Of a stretch of DNA of 36,712 nucleotides, positions 8,258-15,932 are shown piece after piece (the first letter of the stretch is position 1; every line of letters begins with the position of its first letter). The notes below the pieces were generated by a model. It ran no database searches. It was not told the DNA's origin and worked only from the letters and a program-made list of their open reading frames with translations. Origin of the DNA: Alphaproteobacteria bacterium (GTDB lineage: Bacteria > Pseudomonadota > Alphaproteobacteria > UBA9655); assembly GCA_027459605.1 (NCBI GenBank), contig DAIDHR010000020.1:1-36712 (forward strand), in the 5' to 3' direction. Position numbers and translations under genes: made by a program.

Positions 8258-8503
8258 ATGACTTTTCCTACGACATTCAACCTTTGTGTTCCACTGTTCC
8301 ACTCCCTAGGGAGTGGAACAGTGGAACAAACCTTCAATCAGCGGAACAGCTCACGGAACAGAGGCGGAACATGTTCTCTCAAAGCCTTAGCAAACAAGAT
8401 GTTGGAGCGGAACAAAGGGTGGAACAACCTTGGAACAGCGGCATCAAAATCTGTTCCATCACTAACTGATAGTTCCATTGCTTGTGGAACAATAAACAAC
8501 TAG
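8258..8503 (+). CDS. 81-aa truncated paralogue of the preceding N-terminus
   Basis: The frame starts at ATG 8258 and aligns with the first ~80 residues of the 192-aa protein (VPLFHSLGSGTVEQ, GTCSLKALANKMLERNKGWN), then stops without the C-terminal domain. An alternative start in another frame (8254) exists. No good ribosome-binding site is seen. It may be a real small protein, or simply an open frame that follows from duplication of the GGAACA array. I lean to the second reading, because the palindrome gives the same peptide motif on both strands. Confidence 0.35.
   Translation: MTFPTTFNLCVPLFHSLGSGTVEQTFNQRNSSRNRGGTCSLKALANKMLERNKGWNNLGTAASKSVPSLTDSSIACGTINN
8258..8503 (+). repeat. GGAACA array, copy 2, with 42-bp perfect palindrome
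   Basis: Twelve exact GGAACA/TGTTCC hexamers start at 8287, 8295, 8315, 8323, 8343, 8355, 8366, 8409, 8421, 8432, 8452 and 8486. Positions 8287-8328 form a perfect palindrome with 21-bp arms and no loop, centred on CCCT/AGGG and beginning TGTTCCACTGTTCC. It is a direct repeat of 7671-7915, shifted 587 bp. It resembles iterons plus a cruciform or single-strand initiation site, next to primase and helicase genes. Confidence 0.9.
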
Positions 8504-8553
8504 GAAATTAACCCGGAAGTCTTGACGCATATTTTGCTTCCTGGTTCCCCATC

Positions 8554-10023
8554 TTACTCTCTTCGGAATAAATCATCCAGAGTCACTAACCCATCCACCA
8601 TATCTTCCGAGTAAATTGTTTTTTTAAGCCCATTGGCAGAGATAATGGCAAGGAAGATTTGTTTCTTAGTTCGTGTTCTTTCCTTAAATACAGCAATCTT
8701 GCGTTTTAAAAGGGTCGCTTCTTGTTTGTCTATAACGTAAGGTTGGTCTGTATACTTAATCTCACATATGGTGATGGCATCATCATCTCGATCAAATAAA
8801 AGATCAATCTGTGCCCCTTCCTTTTTCTCCCCATTTCTGGGGACATAGCGCCATGTATTTGGAACGGCTGTGGGGCTCATGTTAAGAGTTTGGCTGATTT
8901 GCGAAAGATGTTTGTAACACACAGCTTCAAAAGCATACCCTGCCCAACTATGCCAAGAAGCTGAGCTTTGCTGCTTCTGCCAATATCCGCTCATAGCCCC
9001 CTTTGTGAGTAATGTTGATTTTATGGGCTCAATCCAATCAAGGTAGAAAAGCGTATATTCATCAATAACTTGATAATAGATTCCTCGCTTAGTGTGAAAG
9101 TGCGACTTAAAGCTAATGATGAAGTTAGAATCTTGAAGATCCTTTAATTTTTTTAATCCCATTTTTCCATACTGAGATTTGCCCATATGTTTCAGGATTT
9201 CCTCTTGTCCTATCCCGTACCGGCGACTTGCGATGAATCGGACAATGTCGGCATAATCTCCGTGGTTCTCATAAAGAGAGGAGAATAAATTATCAAATTC
9301 CTCTGCTAAAAAGCTCTTACGTTGAAAGGCCAGTTTTTCAATATTTTGAGCAGCTGATAGCCCTCGTTCAACTTTTGAGAGATAATAGGGGATTCCCCCT
9401 GTCACCATATATATTTGGAGGACTTGTTCGTCGTTTAACTTAACGCCCAAAGAGGTTAAAAACCTTCTGGTATCTTTTAAATTAAAGGGCTCTAGATAGA
9501 TGTTCCGTGTGAGGCGGTTATAAAGTCCCCCCTTGTTATTTACAATTTTTTCGATGATCCATGAAGCGGATGATCCGCAAATAACAAGTTTAATTCTCTT
9601 ATCTCGAGACCAATGCTGGTTCCAATAATATTCAAGGGTTTGAAGAAGCTTGGAGTTTTTACTTGCCATCCAGGGGAATTCATCAAAGAAAAGAACTATT
9701 TTCTTAGCTTTGGGAACGGCCTTAAAAGCTTCTGTAAGTATCTCAAAAGTAGCATCCCAGTCTTTGGGTTCCTTTAGCTGGACGCCTTTATAAAACACTC
9801 TTCCTATTTCTTTTGTAAAATGGCGGATTTGTTCTGCTAAAAGCCCATCCTTAGCTCCCGTCGTATTAAAAAAAAGAACGTTCTGTTCCTCAAAGAAGCT
9901 TCGGATAAGAAAGGTCTTCCCCACCCTTCGTCGCCCATAAATAGCTAAAAATTCAGAAACCTTAGAAGAGAGCATTTGCTTTAAAATGGCTAATTCTTTT
10001 TTTCGACCTACGATGGACATCAT
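8554..10023 (-). CDS. AAA ATPase with C-terminal DUF234 nuclease-like domain
   Basis: This 489-aa protein belongs to the large archaeal/bacterial AAA ATPase-DUF234 family, whose function is not established. The N-terminal ATPase shows IVGRKKELAIL, Walker A YGRRRVGKTF, Walker B IVLFFDEFPWMA and a sensor CGSSASWI. A winged-helix region follows. The last ~120 residues hold a PD-(D/E)xK-like pattern (IDLLFDRDD, then ITICEIKYTDQP), the DUF234 hallmark. It is opposite in strand to its neighbours and between the array and the transfer genes, so it looks like an independently acquired cassette. The ATG at 10023 is followed by a second in-frame ATG at 10020. Confidence 0.9.
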   Translation of the reverse strand: MMSIVGRKKELAILKQMLSSKVSEFLAIYGRRRVGKTFLIRSFFEEQNVLFFNTTGAKDGLLAEQIRHFTKEIGRVFYKGVQLKEPKDWDATFEILTEAFKAVPKAKKIVLFFDEFPWMASKNSKLLQTLEYYWNQHWSRDKRIKLVICGSSASWIIEKIVNNKGGLYNRLTRNIYLEPFNLKDTRRFLTSLGVKLNDEQVLQIYMVTGGIPYYLSKVERGLSAAQNIEKLAFQRKSFLAEEFDNLFSSLYENHGDYADIVRFIASRRYGIGQEEILKHMGKSQYGKMGLKKLKDLQDSNFIISFKSHFHTKRGIYYQVIDEYTLFYLDWIEPIKSTLLTKGAMSGYWQKQQSSASWHSWAGYAFEAVCYKHLSQISQTLNMSPTAVPNTWRYVPRNGEKKEGAQIDLLFDRDDDAITICEIKYTDQPYVIDKQEATLLKRKIAVFKERTRTKKQIFLAIISANGLKKTIYSEDMVDGLVTLDDLFRRE

Positions 10024-10343
10024 AATCCCATATGTTGTTCTTCACTTTGGATTTATATTCCAAAGAGAAGGATAATGCAATAATTTTATCTTATTCTGCT
10101 TCTAAGAATATCATTTAAAAGAGAAGGAGAAGTCTTAAAAAACGAATATTGCCGTTGAAATTATTATGTTTTTAGTATCATAAGCGTTTAGAAAACAAAA
10201 ATGCATTCCATTTTTTATAATTCTTCTTGATTTCTTTTTTAATCCAATTTAATCTAAGAAAGCTATCTTATAATGAGATGGCGTGGAACAAGAGCACGGG
10301 AATGCTCTTGCCCCACTAATCATCATAACTGATTGGAGTTACA
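10024..10343. other. 320-bp AT-rich divergent spacer
   Basis: No gene is visible. The left part should hold the promoter of the AAA-DUF234 gene (minus strand). The right part holds a TATAAT at 10269-10274 and the hairpin at 10290-10309 ahead of the small-protein pair. Confidence 0.6.
10269..10309 (+). promoter_or_regulatory. TATAAT box and hairpin upstream of the small-protein pair
   Basis: TATAAT at 10269-10274 is a perfect -10, though no good -35 lies 16-18 bp upstream. It is followed by AAGAGCA (10290-10296) and TGCTCTT (10303-10309), a 7-bp hairpin in the 5' untranslated region, 34 bp before the ATG. GGAACA at 10285-10290 is a further copy of the array hexamer. Confidence 0.4.
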
Positions 10344-10532
10344 ATGACTGATATGAACTTAGTACAACTCGAGCGTTCAGCTCAACACCTAACTCGCCGA
10401 TTTAAACGTCTTGAAAATTTAATGGATGAAGCTTGGCTTGAACACGAGCTGATTCGCAGAGATCTCAGGGATATGTTTACAGCTTATTATGGCTGGCTAG
10501 GCAAGGAAGGGGTTGATCATGAACGACATTAA
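10344..10532 (+). CDS. 62-aa helical small protein
   Basis: The sequence is short, charged and almost entirely helical (LERSAQHLTRRFKRLENLMD then ELIRRDLRDMFTAYYGWLG), suggesting a coiled coil. I do not recognise a family. TTGGAG at 10334-10338 supports the ATG at 10344. The next small gene starts inside its 3' end in another frame, so the two are coupled. Position next to traC/traD suggests a transfer accessory or regulatory role, but nothing in the sequence proves it. Confidence 0.6.
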   Translation: MTDMNLVQLERSAQHLTRRFKRLENLMDEAWLEHELIRRDLRDMFTAYYGWLGKEGVDHERH

Positions 10533-10701
10533 TCCGCTTACTTACTCAAAGCATCTTTTAAAGCGTCTTGAAAGAGATGTCCGGGATGTTCATACCCAAA
10601 TGGGCCTGTTGGAACTTACTTTTAAGAATCTTCAGGGTTCTTGGCTCGCTATCAACTTGGCGCATAAGATTATAAAGGATGAAACAGCAGCAGAACGTTA
10701 G
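10519..10701 (+). CDS. 60-aa helical small protein
   Basis: This second small helical protein (SKHLLKRLERDVRDVHTQMG, LELTFKNLQGSWLAINLAHK) is similar in size and style to the one before and may be a distant duplicate. The ATG at 10519 is preferred over the upstream TTG at 10513 because AAGGAAGGGG (10503-10512) ends 6 nt before it. Function is unknown. Confidence 0.6.
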   Translation: MNDINPLTYSKHLLKRLERDVRDVHTQMGLLELTFKNLQGSWLAINLAHKIIKDETAAER

Positions 10702-10723
10702 TGAAATGGTCTGATGAAGGATG

Positions 10724-10750
10724 GTGGAAAGATCTTTCAGATTTTTCCAC
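10724..10750. terminator. possible bidirectional terminator between converging genes
   Basis: GTGGAAA (10724-10730) pairs with TTTCCAC (10744-10750) around a 13-nt loop. It lies between the end of the plus-strand small genes (10701) and the end of minus-strand traD (10760). T runs are short, so the call is weak. Confidence 0.35.
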
Positions 10751-10759
10751 TTTCTTTAT

Positions 10760-11107
10760 CTAAAGTGTTAGATTTTTCAATTTGCAAAGTTCTTCCAACC
10801 CTTGCTGCGTCCATAAGGGAAGGTGAGCTTCTCCACTTTCAACCATCTCATTCAAAACAAGCAGCCCCTTGTATAAAGCTGCTATTGGATCCCTCATTTC
10901 TGGATCTCGTTGAAGATCTTTTCCTAGGGTGATACCAAAAGTTTCGACTAATCCTGCGGTAGAAATGAGAGCTCCAAGCTGGATCATAGAGCGAGTCCTT
11001 GCCTTTTGATGCTTATGAGAAGTGAGTTCAAGGGTATCCATGAGTTTATACTTTTGTGCTTTAGTTCTGTTGAGGTATTGATTTAATCGGTGAAGTGTTC
11101 TTCCCAT
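10760..11107 (-). CDS. traD: TraD-like conjugal transfer protein
   Basis: This 115-aa protein has the short TraD signature of Ti-type transfer systems: a basic helix, then KARTRSMIQLGALISTAGLV, and a C-terminal helix predicted to pack on the relaxosome. It is unrelated to the F-plasmid TraD coupling ATPase. It follows traC on the minus strand and overlaps it by 47 nt from the ATG at 11107. An internal ATG at 11041 would avoid the overlap but lacks a better ribosome site. The traCD pair divergent from traA is the classic rhizobial/Ti plasmid arrangement. It probably assists the TraA relaxase at oriT. Confidence 0.6.
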   Translation of the reverse strand: MGRTLHRLNQYLNRTKAQKYKLMDTLELTSHKHQKARTRSMIQLGALISTAGLVETFGITLGKDLQRDPEMRDPIAALYKGLLVLNEMVESGEAHLPLWTQQGLEELCKLKNLTL

Positions 11108-11351
11108 TCTTATGAGGGGGTGATGGGCGAAAAGAATGACCGTGTTTTTTCCACTCCTCTTTGTGTATTTCAGAGGAGATTGTCTTCAGGTGGTCTAACA
11201 TTTCTAAGATCAACTGTAGAGAAAACTCCTTTCCAAAAATCCTTTCGGTTTCTTTTAAATAGGCAACAGCGATCTGCGTATAGAGCTTCTCTTTCCTCTT
11301 CTTGAGGAGTTGAATTCTTTGATCAAGTCGAGCCAGTTTATTATCAATCAT
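11061..11351 (-). CDS. traC: TraC-like conjugal transfer protein
   Basis: This 96-aa protein begins with a long coiled-coil-like helix (KLARLDQRIQLLKKRKEKLY), then AVAYLKETERIFGKEFSLQ, and ends in a Pro/Lys-rich tail. This fits TraC of Ti-type plasmids, a small relaxosome accessory protein. The assignment rests on size, helix pattern and the traC-traD//traA arrangement, not on a strict motif. The ATG at 11351 is preceded by AAGAAGA on the minus strand. The divergent spacer to traA contains the TACATA repeats and the oriT-like sequence. Confidence 0.55.
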   Translation of the reverse strand: MIDNKLARLDQRIQLLKKRKEKLYTQIAVAYLKETERIFGKEFSLQLILEMLDHLKTISSEIHKEEWKKHGHSFRPSPPHKNGKNTSPIKSIPQQN

Positions 11352-11427
11352 GAATATCTTCTTCTTTTACTAATGACTTAATCTATCAAATTTGTTATTA
11401 TAAATCAACATAATTTATTGATATTGT

Positions 11428-11463
11428 TACATAAAACTACATATGATTATGTATTTTTACATA
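11428..11463. promoter_or_regulatory. TACATA repeats with 10-bp period in the traC-traA spacer
   Basis: TACATA occurs at 11428-11433, 11438-11443 and 11458-11463, with the inverted TATGTA at 11448-11453. All four start exactly 10 bp apart, one helical turn, so a protein could bind one DNA face cooperatively. The middle pair forms a 16-bp inverted repeat. This is a likely operator for the divergent traCD and traA promoters, or a relaxosome-protein binding site. Confidence 0.55.
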
Positions 11464-11504
11464 TAAAACCCCTTCGTGAGTAACTGATAGGCCTGTCTTG
11501 ATAA

Positions 11505-11575
11505 GCTTTTTTAAAAGCGAAACAAGCGCGCTTATACATTCTGGCGAATGGCGCTGTGTCTCAGGCGACGCAGAC
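11505..11575. other. putative origin of transfer (oriT) with nic-like sequence
   Basis: On the minus strand 11537-11523 reads GTATAAGCGCGCTTG, close to the IncQ/Ti-type nic consensus TAAGTGCGCCCT cleaved by MobA/TraA relaxases. It contains the palindrome AAGCGCGCTT (11524-11533). Inverted GCTTTT/AAAAGC (11505-11518) lies beside it, and GC-rich DNA (11540-11575) follows. It sits 65 bp before traA, where Ti-type oriT sites are found. The exact nick is not determined. Confidence 0.5.
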
Positions 11576-11602
11576 CACTTTTGGAGGAGTTGAGTAGGCG
11601 CA

Positions 11603-14600
11603 GTGGCCCTCTATCATTTCAGTGCAAAAGTTCTCTCAAGAAGCAGCCGGAATACGGTGAGGGCTCTAGCCTATCGTGCTGGCTGTAAATTGTATGATGA
11701 ACGCACGGGCGAGAGCTTTAATTACCAGAACAAATCTGTTCAACATGTGGAATTGGTATTGCCAAAAGATGCTCCTGAGTGGGCTCATCATATTCAGAAA
11801 CTCATGGCTGAGGATCGGCGGCAGGGTGTGCAAGCTTTATCCGATATGGTTGAAGCTGCTGAGAAAAGAATGGATGCCCAAGTCTATCGAGAATTCGAAT
11901 TTGCGCTCCATCGGGAACTCACAGAAGAACAAAACACGGTTCTCGCTCGCGAGTTTGTGGAAGATCAAATTGCTTCTCGCGGTATGGCGGCTCAGTTGAA
12001 CTTTCACTTTGATGTGGACTCAGAAACAGGTGAAGAAAAACCCCACTGCCATGTAGTCACTCTTCTACGGCGGCTGGATGAACATGGGTTGAGTTCTAAG
12101 AAAGAAAGGGAATGGAACCGGAAAGAGTTCCTCTCTGAGTTACGGCGGCAGTGGCAGGATTATTCTAACTTCCACCTCAAGCTTCATGGCCATGATATTC
12201 AAATTGATCATCGCTCCAATATTGAACGGGGCATTGAGCTGGAGCCCCAGCCCAAATTAAGCCGAGGGGTAAGGGAACAGGAAAAGCGTCTTCAACAGCT
12301 TGAAGGAAGAGATGAGGCCCCCCTTACAGATCGGGCTCGGATCTTTCACGAGGCTCAATTGCGGAATCTCTATCGGGTTGTTAGGAATCCAGAGGTTATT
12401 TTTGATATTGTCACTAAACACCACGCCACCTTCATGTGGGCGGATGTACGACAAGTGCTACACCGCTATGCAGATGAAGTCCCCCTGTTTCAAAGGCTTG
12501 AAACTAAGCTTAAGAATTCCAATGAGCTCCTTCTCTTACGGTCTGATGAAAAGTCAGGAAATATCTACACAACCCATACCATGCTTAAAGCAGAGAAACA
12601 GCTTATTGAGACAGCAGAAAGCTTAAATCAGGTCAAATCCCATGGGGTTGAGGTTGTCCATATTGGACATTGTATTGAAAAAGCCAATCAAGCTTTAGAG
12701 GGCAAGGGAGGCCTTTCTGAGGACCAAATCAAAGCCATCCATCACCTTGTGGATGAGGGCCAGATTAAATGCGTGGTGGGTATTGCAGGTGCTGGCAAAA
12801 CAACGGCTCTAGGTGTGTGTCATGATATCTGGCAAGCAGAAGGGTATAATGTGTATGGGCTTGCTCCTACAGGAAAAGCAGCCCAAAATCTTGAACAGAG
12901 CGGGATCAATTCTAGCACCGTCCACAAGTTTCTAAAATCATTTGAGGAAGGGCGATGCCAATATAATGGTAAAAGTGTCCTTGTTTTGGATGAAGCGGGA
13001 ATGGTGGATGTGGAACGGTTTGGAAAGCTTTTAGGGGCTGTTCAACAGCTGGGTGTTAAGCTCATCGTTGTTGGGGATGGCGCTCAACTGCAACCTGTGG
13101 AAGCTGGCCCTGCGTTTCGACTTGTGACAGAAAGATTGGGAAAAATAGAACTAAATACGGTTATCCGTCAAAAAGAAGACTGGCAACGAGAAGCAACAGT
13201 CCTATTTGGTCAGCAGAAAACAGCTAAGGCAATTCAAACATATGGGGACAAAGGCTTTGTGCATATTGTTGAGGAGAAGCTTCCTTCATTAGAGGAGGCT
13301 TTGGCGAATAATGATAACGCAGCCCTGACACAGCTTTATCATATTTCTAAACGTGTCTCTTCTTTGATGTACAGAGAAATGATTAAGGATTGTCATCGTG
13401 AACACGGGGAATCAGGGGGAGTGTCTTATGATCTTATCAAACAACATCCTGACTTTGAAAAATACCAGGAATGGAAAGGCTTAGAAGAGAAAGCGAAAAC
13501 CTTTGTATCGGATATTCCTGAGGCTCAAAAAGCAGATGTGAGGCAAAAAACAAAGGAAACGCTCATTAAGGAATGGCATTCTTCCTATCTGCAATCTCCT
13601 GAGAAGAGCAGTCTTATACTGGCTTACAGCAACAGAGATATAAACGACCTGAATCGGTTGACTCGATCGATTCTTAAGGAATCAGGGCACCTTTCAAACA
13701 ACGATTTTATCTACACTGTTAAGAAAGTGGTTGAAGATGATTTTGGTAAGAATCACATCCTCCAAGAAGACCAACCCTTTTCGAAAGGTGACCGTATTGT
13801 CTTTACCCGCAACAACTATGGACTTGGGGTGAAGAATGGAACCATGGGAACCATCATTGACCTCAACAATCAAAAGGTTCAGGTTAAGTTGGATGAAGGA
13901 AATACAATCTCCTTTGCCTCTAAGCTCAATCCTCATTTTAACCAAGGATGGGCGATTACCATTCATAAATCTCAAGGAACGACGGTCGATCAAACGTATG
14001 TATTAGCCTCCTATGAAATGACCCAGAACTTAACTTATGTTGCCATGACTCGGCATAGAGAAGATGTGAAGATCTATGGCAGTTCCCTTGATTTCTGGAG
14101 ACCTGACAAACTTCCAGAAGTTCTTTCTAAATCAGGGGAAAAACTTGGCCCTGCGGATTATCTTGATGGGGACTCCCTGAAGAAGCTTATGGAACGCGAA
14201 GATAAAATCCTCACCAAAATATTTGAACGCGTCTCCAATGAATTGGAAGCTATGGGAGCCGTTGCAAAGAAAGCTTTCTGGCAAGTGGCTAATCATTTTC
14301 TAGACCGAACACAAGAAAAGGTAGCTCTGATAATCCAGTCAAGCGTTCGTGAAGAAGTACGCGCTGAGCAAATTTTACAGGAAAAACAACAAGCTCATAC
14401 ACCAACTGAACATTCAATCTCACCAAACCAAGAAAAGATTAGCCCAGCTCTCGAGGCCATCTATGAAGAAATGAAACATCCTGCCTATACTAATGCTACC
14501 ATTATGAAACGGGCCTTTGAAAAGGGTTTAAAGGCTTATGGAGAAGAACAAGCCATTGCTTATTGGGAAAGTAAAAAAGATGACTATATGAATGTCTATC

Positions 14601-15067
14601 AACAGAATTTGGGAAAGGTGGAGACTGAACTCAATTCGCCTGTCTTAAAGAATTTTTCACAGAAGTGGAAAACCCAAGCCTTTGAGTCAGCCAAAGACAA
14701 TCCCCTAAAAGCTCTAGATTTTCTCCATCAATTTAAGGAAAAGGAATTGGTACGCCAGGAAAAGGCCGTAGCTGCTGCCCAAGCAGAAGCACAAAAAGAG
14801 CATATTACAGACCTCTACCAGAAATATTGGACCACCCAAGAGATGATTAAGGATCACCCCTCAGTCCACGCTCTTTATCATGATTATCTCGAAGGTTTAG
14901 CCAAAGAAATTTATCTTGATAAATCTTTCATGAAAGCCCTCAAGATCTCGGATGCAAAAGATGCTCGGGATATTGAGTCTCTTGCCCGAGGAAAAGAATA
15001 CCAACAGTTGCAAGAACAAAAACACTTTCATTCATTGGACAGAGGAAGAGGTGGCCTCTCACTTTGA
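11603..15067 (+). CDS. traA: TraA-type conjugative relaxase-helicase
   Basis: This 1154-aa bifunctional protein nicks oriT and unwinds DNA for transfer. Residues 1-~220 are the MobA/MobL relaxase: the start LYHFSAKVLSRSSRN, candidate catalytic Y24 in AYRAG, and the metal-binding HxH in KPHCHVV (H148, H150). Residues ~365-830 are a RecD-like superfamily 1 helicase: Walker A GIAGAGKTT (K399), Walker B LDEAGMVD, VVGDGAQLQPVE, and the late motif ITIHKSQGTTVDQ near 780. The rest is a helical, charged tail. The GTG at 11603 is chosen because the family begins this way; GGAGGAG lies 13 nt upstream. It is divergent from traCD and intact. No mating-pore genes are present in the window. Confidence 0.95.
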   Translation: MALYHFSAKVLSRSSRNTVRALAYRAGCKLYDERTGESFNYQNKSVQHVELVLPKDAPEWAHHIQKLMAEDRRQGVQALSDMVEAAEKRMDAQVYREFEFALHRELTEEQNTVLAREFVEDQIASRGMAAQLNFHFDVDSETGEEKPHCHVVTLLRRLDEHGLSSKKEREWNRKEFLSELRRQWQDYSNFHLKLHGHDIQIDHRSNIERGIELEPQPKLSRGVREQEKRLQQLEGRDEAPLTDRARIFHEAQLRNLYRVVRNPEVIFDIVTKHHATFMWADVRQVLHRYADEVPLFQRLETKLKNSNELLLLRSDEKSGNIYTTHTMLKAEKQLIETAESLNQVKSHGVEVVHIGHCIEKANQALEGKGGLSEDQIKAIHHLVDEGQIKCVVGIAGAGKTTALGVCHDIWQAEGYNVYGLAPTGKAAQNLEQSGINSSTVHKFLKSFEEGRCQYNGKSVLVLDEAGMVDVERFGKLLGAVQQLGVKLIVVGDGAQLQPVEAGPAFRLVTERLGKIELNTVIRQKEDWQREATVLFGQQKTAKAIQTYGDKGFVHIVEEKLPSLEEALANNDNAALTQLYHISKRVSSLMYREMIKDCHREHGESGGVSYDLIKQHPDFEKYQEWKGLEEKAKTFVSDIPEAQKADVRQKTKETLIKEWHSSYLQSPEKSSLILAYSNRDINDLNRLTRSILKESGHLSNNDFIYTVKKVVEDDFGKNHILQEDQPFSKGDRIVFTRNNYGLGVKNGTMGTIIDLNNQKVQVKLDEGNTISFASKLNPHFNQGWAITIHKSQGTTVDQTYVLASYEMTQNLTYVAMTRHREDVKIYGSSLDFWRPDKLPEVLSKSGEKLGPADYLDGDSLKKLMEREDKILTKIFERVSNELEAMGAVAKKAFWQVANHFLDRTQEKVALIIQSSVREEVRAEQILQEKQQAHTPTEHSISPNQEKISPALEAIYEEMKHPAYTNATIMKRAFEKGLKAYGEEQAIAYWESKKDDYMNVYQQNLGKVETELNSPVLKNFSQKWKTQAFESAKDNPLKALDFLHQFKEKELVRQEKAVAAAQAEAQKEHITDLYQKYWTTQEMIKDHPSVHALYHDYLEGLAKEIYLDKSFMKALKISDAKDARDIESLARGKEYQQLQEQKHFHSLDRGRGGLSL

Positions 15068-15709
15068 TTTTTTCTTTTTGGGTTTGGGATGGTTGGAATT
15101 CTCTGGAGTTTTTTGAATTTCTACGGCTTTCTGTTCTAGTGATTGGGCTTCAAGTTCTCTCCTCAGTTCTAAAGTACGAGCGCCAGTTTCATAGGCTTCT
15201 CGTGTATACTCATTCATAAAAAACACAGAAACCGATGGGATTTGCAACAAGAATAGTAAGAGACCCATCCAAGCTCCTGCAAAACCTGCTGAAAGTGTAA
15301 GAGCAAAGAAAGGTCTACTCCATCTCAGAGCATATTGAGCTTCAATCTTCTGGCAAAATTCCTGTACTTTATTGATGGCAGTAGTGAGTTGGTTAACATC
15401 ACCCTCAGCTCGTTTCATAAGAGGAGACAGAATTTTTGATATATCAGCTTGGTAAGATTGAACTACCTTTTGAAAATGCTTATCCAGTTGATTTTGAATG
15501 TGCTTTTCAAGGCCATCTTTAATTTCCTTGGTGCAATGCGCTTCAATTGTGGAAATGCGATTCGCAACATCTGTCATATTTTTCTGGTGAAGCTGTTCTA
15601 GAGATTTCTTAAGGTCTGATTTGATGATGTCCAATGAAATCTCTTTCAAAGCTTCTTTCTCAAGACCTGAGAAATCTTGCAAATCCTTGGACTCTAAATT
15701 TAAATGCAT
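15059..15709 (-). CDS. coiled-coil membrane protein beside traA
   Basis: This protein of about 216 aa has a long helical region (LEKHIQNQLDKHFQKVVQSY, then NQLTTAINKVQEFCQKIEAQ). A hydrophobic span near residues 135-160 follows (FFALTLSAGFAGAWMGLLLF), then a charged tail ending KPKKKKSK. It converges with traA and their ends overlap by 9 bp. The ATG at 15709 is chosen because AAAGAGGAAC precedes it directly; an in-frame ATG at 15772 would add 21 residues. It could anchor the relaxosome to the membrane or be a transfer accessory protein, but I do not recognise a family. Confidence 0.7.
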   Translation of the reverse strand: MHLNLESKDLQDFSGLEKEALKEISLDIIKSDLKKSLEQLHQKNMTDVANRISTIEAHCTKEIKDGLEKHIQNQLDKHFQKVVQSYQADISKILSPLMKRAEGDVNQLTTAINKVQEFCQKIEAQYALRWSRPFFALTLSAGFAGAWMGLLLFLLQIPSVSVFFMNEYTREAYETGARTLELRRELEAQSLEQKAVEIQKTPENSNHPKPKKKKSK

Positions 15710-15932
15710 AAGTTCCTCTTTAATGAAGATATTTAAAATCATACTCTTATTTTTTCTTACATACAAAGGCATTAATGATGATTTGTAAGCTCCTAAAGGG
15801 GCATATAGCTCAATTGGGTTTTCCTCTGTCTAATTTTTTGTCACAAGATCATGGTTTACTTTTTAAAGCATCACGACCAATGTTATTAGGCGCTTTTGCC
15901 GTTGTTGCCTTTCAAAAAGGAATTTTATATTT

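Noticed and set aside
7690-8500. CRISPR array
   Set aside because: The repeats are hexamers and a duplicated 240-bp block, not regularly spaced 25-40 bp repeats with unique spacers, and no cas gene is present.
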